Shown here: piece after piece, positions 42,101 through 50,209 of the stretch
How the letters are laid out: each line of letters starts with the position of its first letter
How positions within the stretch are numbered: the stretch's first letter is position 1
Source of the DNA: Branchiostoma floridae
Taxonomy: Eukaryota > Chordata > Leptocardii > Amphioxiformes > Branchiostomatidae
Direction of reading: 5' to 3'
Length of the DNA stretch: 64,000 nt
Assembly: GCF_000003815.2 (NCBI RefSeq)
Contig: NC_049996.1
Coordinates: 15,385,161-15,449,160 of the forward strand
Position numbers and translations under genes: made by a program
The notes under the pieces: model-generated
The model's database searches: none
Told to the model about the DNA's origin: nothing
The model's input: the letters and a program-made list of their open reading frames with translations, nothing else

Positions 42101-45100
42101 CAGAAACGGGGGCTGACATAGGTTATCTGGGCACCTACGACTCGCTGCTACAGTCACGTGTCTTTGACGTCATGTCCCGAAAGCTGCAGAAGACGGGTCA
42201 TTTCCGTGAACAAGACTCATGGGAAATTTGTCAAACCCATCGCATGTCAAGATCATAAGATACAAAGACCGAAAGTTCTGCTGCAGTACCGGTGTGTGGG
42301 GTGTGTGTGTGTGTACAAACTCGACCTTGGTCATTGTCTTTCCAAGAGCAACCCACAGACCAAATATCAACACCATCAGTTCAGAGGTTCTTAAGGTTTG
42401 CTGACCTAACATATCTGGAAACACAGCGACACACACAAAGTCACACACGCACACGTACGCGCCCTCACACACGCACATTCACCACACTGACAGGAAATAC
42501 AATACCTCCATATTTTACGGGGGGTAACAATCCTGGTTTACTACTCACGCTCCTGTGCTAGGTCCAAGAGGAGATACGGGAGAGCCAGAACCTCATGCGG
42601 GCTGTTGCTGCGGGGAAACCGTTCAAGGAGATGGTGCAGATGATGCAGGCCATGCGCGCACGTAAGGGCTCCCTCATGGAGGACCCCAGCAAGAGGAGGC
42701 CGTCCACGGGCGGCTGTGCGGAGGTCCCGGTCACAGAGATGCTTTCGGGTCGGTAGAATTTGACCTGTACACCAGATTTATTTGAAGGGCTTGAAATACA
42801 TTTTTGGATGTGTACGGTATATACAATCTACCTTCGGAGAGCTAATGCTAACGTTACACGTCTAATGATGGTCACAATTGGGCAAGGGGCCCTGCCGGGG
42901 CAGTTCGCGGGCTGTCAGTTCGGCTCTTTCAGGCGGTACACCTGCCTGGACGCCCTGCGGCTACTGGGTTATATTTGGGCCCGGCCGGGCCCCGGATTTT
43001 TCTTAAGTCGGAATTAAAATCAACCCGGGACCTGGCGACAAATAGACACCATGATTTACCCGTGAAAATACCGAGAGTTACCTCCGCGGTATCCGGCAGT
43101 CCAACCGATCCTGTCTAACGCCATATCGAACAAATAGAACCCCCTATTCTGTTTTGGTCACCAAAGCATAGCCTGAATGGACCGATCCCAAAACTCCGCC
43201 CCCTGTTCGATCATGGTTCTATTTCGAACACCTCCGTCAAAAATAGCAATTTCTGTCCCGCTGGAACAGTTTTTGGCGGAGGTGTTCGAAACAGAATAGT
43301 GGGTTCTATATGTTCGATATTGCGTTCGACAGGATCGGTCCATGACGGTCCATTCCCTGGCAGCGTTTGGCATTCAAAAGTAACGCTGCTCTTTCTGGTC
43401 TAATCACGTATCTTTCTAGCCTCGCAATACCTAACAACTTCTCCGGATAGCTCCATAACAACGTGTCTCCATATGGTCTGAGTACAGCGTGTCGTCTATC
43501 ATGCCTGTTACAGGTCTACCCGAACCGACCCATCACGACAGCTCCGTGGAGCTCCTGCGCGCAGAGCGGACCCGGAAAGCTTTCCTGGAGAAACTCAGGA
43601 ACATTCTCCTGATCATCAGGTGTTTGTACAATCTGAGGAGCAAGGACCTCAAGTCAAAGGTCAGTTTTCGGTCAAAGGTTAAAGTTAACATAGAAGTCAA
43701 AGGTCAAATCTAACCTAGAAGTGGGGGTTATTGATTATTATCATATTTTGTATTCCTATAGTCCATGATCGGAGTTTAAACTTTCCACACACTCAAAGAA
43801 TGTTTAACCGACGCTTTGGCTTTCTTCAGGAACATTGACCAGTTCAATTCTGTCACGTGACGTTATAGAAACATGACGTCACGTAGTAGGACAAGCCTCA
43901 GTGAAGGAACATTAACTATTCTCTTGGCAAAGTACTTAAATTACTAGTACAGTAGAAGCCAGTTTATTGCACAACGGATTATCGCACACTTCTGTTAACC
44001 GCATGGAATCCCAACCCGGTGCAGTCCAACTTTTTAATAGCATTGTTGCACCACCCGGATAATTGCACGAAATACGCTGGCAAATGGGGTGTGCAATTAA
44101 CTGGCTTCTACTGTATCTGTTTCTTCTTTTCCACCAATGACAGACCCCGCTCTCGCACGAAGCTGTGAAAGCCCTGCTGAAGAAAGAGGTGCCGACAGAC
44201 GGGCATGGCCGTCCCATGTTACCCCTGCGGCACGTGGCCACTCCCGGCATGCACCACGGCCACTACACGCCCTCGGAGCGCTCCGAATCTGCGGAGACTG
44301 TGGACGGGCAGGTAGGGAGTAGTCTCCAAGCAGATCCTACGGTGCCGCCGCATATCCTACAGTCACGGCCATGTTCACGGCCACATATAGTAAAATCCTT
44401 GTCAACACAACCAGTGTAACGTCCAACGTTTCGATGTCTGTCAGACACCCATCATCAGGGTTAGAATGACTCTGTCTGTTTCTTGCTGCTACTTATACAT
44501 TTTTGTATATAGCCGATGTAGGTGGCGCTGCAGCAGCGAGAATGCCGTCCCAAACGTGACTCAGTTTGTATGCCCCCTCATCTCTGTTCATGACCGGAGC
44601 CGTTCTCCTGATCCAAACAGCCTCTGTTATCCAGCAAGTTCGTCTGTCAAATTTGTCTCCCTATCGATGATGTAACTGATGATGGTGCCTGACAGACATC
44701 GAAACGTTGGTTATGTTTACAAGAACTTTACTATTACCATGCTGATGATATTATTTATTGGGTTAATGAACATGTCTGACTTCCCGGTAGTTCCACCTGC
44801 ATCACCGCCGCCGCCGCATGTCCTACGGTCACGGTCACGGCCACGGCCACGGCAGATTGTCCTCTCGCAGCACCCGTAAGTTTAGCACAAGCCAGCGGCG
44901 GCAAGATCAAAGAGTGGAGACTTGGGAGGACCTTCTGACCGTGGACCCTGGAGCACAGAAACCGGTGGTGATGCCCAACCTCTTCTCGGTTCTCGGTCAC
45001 ATTCACGAAAATTCAGAAGAGCAGAAGTCAGCTGGTGGCGAGTCTCACAAACGTAACAAGTAAGTTATCGTGGGACACGGTGGTAGGGGATGTCTGTGCT

Positions 45101-48100
45101 TGCGTATGTGCATGTGTGGATGTGTGTGTATGTTTGTGTGTGCCTGTGTTTGTGTGCGTATATGTATGTATGCAAGTATGTGTGTGTGTGTGTGTGCGTA
45201 TGTGTGTGTATGTTTGTGCGTATGTGTATGAGAGTGTGAATGTTTGTGCTTGTGTGCTTGCTTGCGCAAGTGAATGTTGACTGTTAATGTGTGTGCTTGT
45301 GATTGTTACAGTGCACGCGTGTGTATATACATAAACAATTAATACTTTTGTGTTGACAATTTCCATCACCTAAGGTATTCTCTAACCTATAAATACGGCG
45401 GGTAAGAATACTGTCAAGTATTAGAAACACGCTTCCACTCACCATTTCAGACGAACCACTCACGGACCGAGCCACACTGCAGAACAGGACAAGGAGAAGT
45501 TGGGTGAGAAGCTTCCCCCATGGATGAGTGTGGGGACCCTGGAAAGGGCCATTAAGGTGAATATGAATGATTTATTACAAATTCATGCCTACATTTTCTA
45601 TGATAGGTTGATTCGATGATCTTAGTAGGAAGAGTTTAGAATGAAAAGCTTGGTATGATTTCGGACACTCTCTCATATACTTAAATGTAAGTTCATCTGT
45701 GACGGTATATCCGTACACAAAATAAAGCGCTTACCAACAAGCTTATCAATCAGTCCACTGATCCTTATCAAGTTGAAATGACCCAAAGCCTATGTCAAGC
45801 GTCCAGACCAGAATTGTGACGTCAGCAATGGATCAAAGGTGCTTGGAAGTCGGTATCGGCCCCCGACACGGATGAGAATAGTCTGTTTCTTTCGGCATCG
45901 AATCGGGAACATTCACAAATGAAACGTGTCTCATTTTCCACTGCATCTAGACCACCATAGCAACACTGAACCATGACATGTGTCTCATTTTCCACTGCAT
46001 GAAGACCACCATAGCAACACTGAACCATGACATGTGTCTCATTTTCCACTGCATGAAGACCACCATAGCAACACTGAACCATGACATGTGTCTCATTTTT
46101 CCACTGCATCTAGACCACCATACATGTAGCAACACTGAACCATGACATGTGCCTCATTTTCCACGGCATCTAGACCACCATAGCAACACTGAACCATGAC
46201 ATGTGTCTCATTTTGCACCGCATCTAGACCACCATAGCAACACTGAATCATGACATGTGTCTCATTTTCCACCGCATCTAGACCACCATAGCAACACTGA
46301 ACCATGACATGTGTCTCATTTTCCACTGCATCTAGACCACCATAGCAACACTGAACCATGACATGTGCCTCATTTTCCACGGCATCTAGACCACCATAGC
46401 AACACTGAACCATGACATGTGTCTCATTTTGCACCGCATCTAGACCACCATAGCAACACTTAACCATGACATGTGTCTCATTTTCCACCGCATCTAGACC
46501 ACCATAGCAACACTGAACCATGACATGTGTCTCATTTTCCACTGCATCTAGACCACCATAGCAACACTGAACCATGGGAAACCTGACTGCGTCTTGACCG
46601 CTATTAAGAAGGACTTTCTGAAGGTCAAGAACAAACTCGGGATAGATTTGGCCGAAGATTTGGACAGGTTTGTATCTTAAGTTTGAATATAACGAATGGT
46701 TCGTGACGAGAGGTAATGCATTTTTATCATTTTTTTTACTCTAAAGGGAAAAGCAGACAGAGAAAGTAACATTGAATAGATACAGGTAGAGTCAATTTCA
46801 CTTCTTTCCTGCTAAAAATTTATGTAGACTTTCAATGCTTGCATTACGTCAGAAATGGAAGCAGAAATGATTACATTAATGAAAAAAGAGACAGAACAAT
46901 AATTGTAACAGACTTAAATAAATACAAACATAGAAACAATTCGAAGTTGTTACTCTGAGAGTGTAAGGCAACCTCCGTCGACAGAGTATTGTAGTCGGTC
47001 TATGTCTTGAGTGTCCGCACCTATATCTCTATGTTCCGTTTGCCGCAGTCGTATGTGGTTTGGCATGTCGTGCGCGATTATGCACTTTTTTCGGTAGCTG
47101 TTGTTATAATCGAGGTTTTTGTTTCTTCTCCAACCAGGCTGAACAAGTACAAATGCGAGGTGTTCGCCAACAAGTTCCTGTGCCTGCGACTGGGCCCGCT
47201 GTTCCAGGAGAACCTGGAGGACATGAGGTGGAGAGGGGTGGCGCTGGCACGCGCTAGCGACGCCGACGTGCTGCCGTCCAAATGGTGAAGCTTGTTTTTG
47301 TTTATGTGTTTGTTTGTTTGTTTATATCCTTATCTGGAGGAGATGAGGTGGAGAGGGGTCGCGCTGTCACGCGCTAGCGACGCCGACGTGCTGCCGTCCA
47401 AATGGTGAAGCTTGTTTTTGTTTATGTGTTTGTTTGTTTGTTTATATCCTTATCTGGAGGAGATGAGGTGGAGAGGGGTCGCGCTGTCACGCGCTAGCGA
47501 CGCCGACGTGCTGCCGTCCAAATGGTGAAGCTTGTTTTTGTTTATGTGTTTGTTTGTTTGTTTATATCCTTATCTGGAGGAGATGAGGTGGAGAGGGGTC
47601 GCGCTGTCACGCGCTAGCGACACGGACGTGCTGCCGTCCAAATGGTGAAGCTTGTTTTTGTTTATGTGTTTGTTTGTTTGTTTATATCCTTATCTGGAGG
47701 AGATGAGGTGGAGAGGGGTCGCGCTGTCACGCGCTAGCGACGCCGACGTGCTGCCGTCCAAATGGTGAAGCTTGTTTTTGTTTATGTGTTTGTTTGTTTG
47801 TTTATATCCTTATCTGGAGGAGATGAGGTGGAGAGGGGTCGCGCTGTCACGCGCTAGCGACACGGACGTGCTGCCGTCCAAATGGTGAAGCTTGTTTTTG
47901 TTTATGTGTTTGTTTGTTTGTTTATATCCTTATCTGGAGGAGATGAGGTGGAGAGGGGTCGCGCTGTCACGCGCTAGCGACGCCGACGTGCTGCCATCCA
48001 AATGGTGAAGCTTGTTTTTGTTTATGTGTTTGTTTGTTTGTTTATATCCTTATCTGGAGGAGATGAGGTGGAGAGGGGTCGCGCTGTCACGCGCTAGCGA

Positions 48101-49472
48101 CACGGACGTGCTGCCGTCCAAATGGTGAAGCAACAAGCTTGTTTTTGTTTATTTGTATGTATGTATGTTTGTTTGTTTGTTGTCATCCTTATGCACTGCC
48201 GTCCAAATGGTGAGTCAAGAAGATTGTGTGATTTTCTTTGTTTATGTCCTTATGGTGTAACACACCAGGTTTGTACTGAACAGCACAAGCTGCATATCCG
48301 GACAGACTTAATTGATCCAATCACATATACACCAGGAAGGGCTCCTGCTCTTTTCGATAAGTGTGGTGGGTTCTTTTACATGCTCGAGGCGTGGCTCTCT
48401 TCAAACACGGGACCTCAATTTAACGCCCTAGCTGAAGCTTGGCACTCATTTTCACCTGAAGTGAGGAGATCCATATAAAGTGCCTTTCAAAAGGGCACAC
48501 ATCGGAGCACATCAGGGTACGTGAACACATGACCTCTGGGCTTGGAGGCAAACACCTTTCCTTTTCACGGATGGTGCGGGAGAAGAAGGATCAAGAAGGA
48601 GTGGAGTCGGTAGTTTGTGTGGCAGGTGATGGGCAATCTTGACGCTGATTTTACCAACCCCACGTGTTGCAGGTATGCCAGTCTGAAGACAGAGTGTGAA
48701 GAGGTGGCCGTCCAGTTTGCTAACGAGCTGAACAAAGTGCTGACAAAGCTGGCCATGTTCTCATTGGAGGATGCGAAGAATATTCCAAACGCGATGGTGA
48801 GATGCTTTTACGCTTTAGGCGAAAGTTTAACTCTAAATCCCAGGTGAAAGTTTAAGTCCTTCCTCCAAATGATGCATAGGTCAGCAAGTCTACGAAAACC
48901 TCGCCTTCCGCACTGGTGTCTAAACGGTCTCAGCACTGGTTTTCTAGTGCTGAATGTTCGTCAGCACTCGGTTTCCAGTGCTGAAGCAGGCGTTTCCAGT
49001 GCTGAGAGGGCGTCAGCACTGGAAAACCAGTGCTGACGAACATTCAGCACTGGAAATCCAGTGCTGAAGCCATATACAGCACTGGATTCCAGTGCTGAAA
49101 AAGGAGGGTGAGGTTTTCGTAGTTTTTCCATAGGGCATCGCCCATCTCCGTTTGTGTTGCCCTGGGCCACACAGCTTGGCGTGCGGGTGCAACTATTTTA
49201 CTCTGAAGATCAGTGTGTGCAATTTTAAATTTGGTATGACCTGGCCGGTGATCGTAGTCAAAACTTCATTGACTGTTTCAATTGTATTTTTTCCCAAGGA
49301 AAAGCTGTGCCTTCTAGTGATGTCCCTCCCTGCGGACATCGTTAGCTCGAAGACCATGCAGGAAGCGCTGTTCTTTGTCGTGGAGCGCATGTTAGACGGA
49401 CATGGGGAGCTGTTAGCACACTGGTTCCAACAACGGAAGCCATCATTGGTGTTCAACATTGGCACAGGCTGA
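39180..49472 (+). CDS. Unrecognised His-rich, helix-rich protein, 14 exons, 648 aa
   Basis: Exons are 39180-39288, 39724-39827, 40738-40805, 41112-41268, 41807-41935, 42562-42748, 43514-43659, 44144-44311, 44791-45059, 45451-45556, 46609-46667, 47138-47284, 48673-48796 and 49299-49472. All are GT-AG with matching phases. The N-terminus has a His run (DHHHHPHHHHHHHGAHH); a second His-Gly segment (SYGHGHGHGHG) is in exon 9. Other segments look helical or coiled (VQEEIRESQNLMRAVAAG, RAERTRKAFLEKLRNILLI, WYASLKTECEEVAVQFANEL, KTMQEALFFVVERML). No signal peptide, membrane segment or catalytic motif is seen. I considered CCDC60-like or another ciliary-type coiled-coil protein, but have no residue-level match to support it. 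Exon 12's donor could be any of eight tandem copies; the first is listed. Confidence 0.72.
40445..40590. mobile_element. MITE, TCTCCAAGCAGATC family (copy 2)
   Basis: The left end TAGTCTCCAAGCAGGCATGA with CATAAGCTGGGGAAGGAGT is mirrored by ACTCCTTCCCCAGCTTATGA and then AAGATCTGCTTGGAGATTA. The element is about 146 bp. It lies in intron 2 of the His-rich gene, followed by another repeat word (CATGCACCGAAACGTCGGTG). Confidence 0.75.
41310..41470 (-). mobile_element. tRNA-derived SINE-like fragment
   Basis: Read on the - strand, it has TTGGCGCAATCGGCAGGGTG (A-box-like) and GGGTTCGAAAACAG (B-box-like), spaced as in a tRNA gene. A conserved body follows (CGGATATGCAGCTTGTATTG, CAGTACAAACCTGCTGTG). 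The body recurs on the + strand at 48252-48310 (TTTGTACTGAACAGCACAAG, CTGCATATCCGGACAGA). It lies in intron 4 of the His-rich gene. Confidence 0.6.
42119..42200 (+). other. Candidate extra exon of the His-rich gene (unresolved phase)
   Basis: The frame through 42135-42200 reads LGTYDSLLQSRVFDVMSRKL and then QKTG, which looks much more like protein than intron. It lies between exons 6 and 7, in the sense direction. However, acceptor (GACATAG/GT) and donor choices give phase 1 at both ends, while exons 6 and 7 join in phase 0. It may be an alternative exon, an exon with an assembly indel, or a chance open stretch. Confidence 0.35.
43101..43342. mobile_element. Nested-palindrome MITE
   Basis: The outer arms CCAACCGATCCTGTCTAACG (left) and GTTCGACAGGATCGGTCCA (right) pair. 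Inner arms also pair (ATCGAACAAATAGAACCCCC with GTGGGTTCTATATGTTCGAT; TTTCGAACACCTCCGTCAAA with TTTTGGCGGAGGTGTTCGAA). The element could fold into a long branched hairpin. It lies in intron 6 of the His-rich gene. Confidence 0.7.
43950..44113. mobile_element. pogo/Tigger-like MITE with TA target duplication
   Basis: The ends CAGTAGAAGCCAGTTTATTG and CAATTAACTGGCTTCTACTG are inverted repeats flanked by TA on both sides (43948-43949 and 44114-44115). The internal TTGCAC and GTGCAA words are also inverted. TA duplication and a CAGTAGAA-type terminus are typical of the Tc1/mariner-pogo group. The element lies in intron 7 of the His-rich gene. Confidence 0.75.
44330..44390 (+). repeat. Echo of the exon 9 start in the preceding intron
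   Basis: The stretch GGTGCCGCCGCATATCCTAC, then AGTCACGGCCATGTTCACGG and CCAC, matches exon 9 at about 44808-44855 (CCGCCGCCGCATGTCCTACG, GTCACGGTCACGGCCACGGC). It lies 19 bp after the exon 8 donor and about 460 bp upstream of the genuine exon. It is diverged and has a frame break, so it is probably a duplication relic. Confidence 0.65.
44423..44710. mobile_element. MITE with CCAACGTTTCGATGTCTGTC ends
   Basis: The left arm CCAACGTTTCGATGTCTGTC, then AGACACCCATCATCAGG, is mirrored by the right arm TGATGGTGCCTGACAGACAT, then CGAAACGTTGG. The element is about 288 bp with a non-coding interior, in intron 8 of the His-rich gene. Confidence 0.75.
45085..45300. repeat. TG-rich microsatellite in intron 9
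   Basis: Degenerate (TGTG)n, (TGTA)n and TGTGTGCG tracts run directly after the exon 9 donor of the His-rich gene. Long open frames in several registers here are a by-product of the simple sequence. Confidence 0.85.
45935..46585. repeat. 54-bp tandem array, about 12 copies
   Basis: The unit contains ACCATAGCAACACTGAACCA, TGACATGTGTCTCATTTTCC and ACTGCATCTAGACC. Units are 54 bp, except one of 60 bp near 46120-46140 with an ATACATGTAGC insertion. Variants (CCACGGC, GCACCGC, CCACCGC, CCACTGC) are ordered in a partly repeated pattern, which suggests block-wise amplification. The length is 18 codons, so - strand frames stay open (repeat HVMVQCCYGGLDAVENET). Exon 11 of the His-rich gene begins only about 25 bp beyond the last unit. 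Confidence 0.9.
47205..48135 (+). repeat. 120-bp tandem array copying the exon 12 3' end and donor
   Basis: Eight copies run from about 47213 to 48130, including the true exon edge. Each has about 75 bp of exon (GAGATGAGGTGGAGAGGGGT, GCGCTGTCACGCGCTAGCGA, then GTGCTGCCGTCCAAATG) and about 45 bp of intron (GTGAAGCTTGTTTTTGTTTA, GTTTGTTTGTTTATATCC). The last six copies alternate GACGCCGAC with GACACGGAC, a 240-bp higher-order period. The copies are nearly identical, so the array is young. Every copy has a usable TG/GTGAAG donor. Confidence 0.95.
48891..49122. mobile_element. Hairpin-rich MITE with TACGAAAACCTC ends
   Basis: The termini TACGAAAACCTC and GAGGTTTTCGTA are inverted repeats of 12 bp. 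Inside, the palindrome TCAGCACTGG-N-CCAGTGCTGA appears about five times in different arrangements, so CAGCACTGG and CCAGTGCTG alternate along the element. It lies in intron 13 of the His-rich gene, about 100 bp after the exon 13 donor. Confidence 0.8.
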
Positions 49473-49685
49473 ATGGTGGCCAATCAGCTGTACTGTAACA
49501 TATCTCCGGTTCCAACAACGGAAACCGTCATTGGTGTTTAACTTTGGCACAGGCTGAGTGGCAGCCAATCAGCAGTACCGTAACATATCCCTGGTTTCAA
49601 CAACGGAAGCCGTCATTGGTGTTTAACTTTGGCACAGGCTGAGTGGCAGCCAATCAGCAGTACCGTAACATATCCCTAGAGACAC
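49420..49685 (+). repeat. Three copies of the stop-codon region of the His-rich gene
   Basis: The end of exon 14 (GGTTCCAACAACGGAAGCC, ATTGGTGTTCAACATTGGCA, CAGGCTGA) is followed by two more units of about 85 bp with the same words plus GTGGCAGCCAATCAGCAGTA and CCGTAACATATCCCT. Both later copies carry TTTAACTTTGGCACAGGCTGA, so the stop-like TGA is copied too. They form the 3' UTR or flank. Confidence 0.9.
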
Positions 49686-49730
49686 AACTCTCAATGATAA
49701 ACCAAGGATTTTACATTTTTCATTGCCATC

Positions 49731-49736
49731 TTTATT
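49731..49736 (-). terminator. Possible polyadenylation signal of MALSU1
   Basis: TTTATT on the + strand gives AATAAA on the - strand, about 475 bp past the MALSU1 stop codon and beyond the 73-bp array. The intervening sequence would be 3' UTR. No closer canonical signal is seen. Confidence 0.4.
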
Positions 49737-49904
49737 AAAGTATTTCTCTCATCTAAGTTTTATATAATTACATTGTGTGTACATTCATAGCACTTATCAA
49801 GCATCAATTTGATACGTTTGTGCCTTAACTGCCAACATAGAACATAGATAAACTGAATGGGGGGAAAAAGGGGGAAGGCTGTATTGAACAGTTGACAACT
49901 TTTA

Positions 49905-50209
49905 CAGCCAGTACTACTTTACTCTTCTGTTTGTAGCATTTCAAACTGATCGGACAATGTGAAAGGGTCAGCTTTTACAGCCGGCAATACTTTACTCTTC
50001 TGTTTGTAGCATTTCAAACTGATCGGACAATGTGAAAGGGTCAGCTTTTACAGCCGGTATTACTTTACTTTTCTGTTTGTAACATTTCAAACTGATCGGG
50101 CAATGTGAAAGGGTCAGCTTTTACAGCCGGCACTACTTTACTCTTCTGTTTGTAACATTTCAAACTGATCGGACAATGTGAAAGGGTCAGTTTTACGACT
50201 GGCACTACT
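49905..50209 (-). repeat. 73-bp array copying the stop-codon region of MALSU1
   Basis: Four units (starting near 49910, 49972, 50045 and 50117) contain TACTTTACTCTTCTGTTTGT, then AGCATTTCAAACTGATCGGA and CAATGTGAAAGGGTCAG. The true exon at 50188-50250 carries the same sequence, encoding the C-terminus and TAA on the - strand. The units therefore sit in the 3' UTR as copies of the exon end. Confidence 0.9.

Noticed and set aside
45028-45369. ORFs rich in CVCVC or THTHT
   Set aside because: TG-rich simple sequence in intron 9 of the His-rich gene; the part before 45060 belongs to exon 9 in another frame.
46093-46575. 160-aa - strand ORF with CCYGGLDAVENET repeats
   Set aside because: It is a translation of the 54-bp tandem array; no flanking coding sequence supports it.
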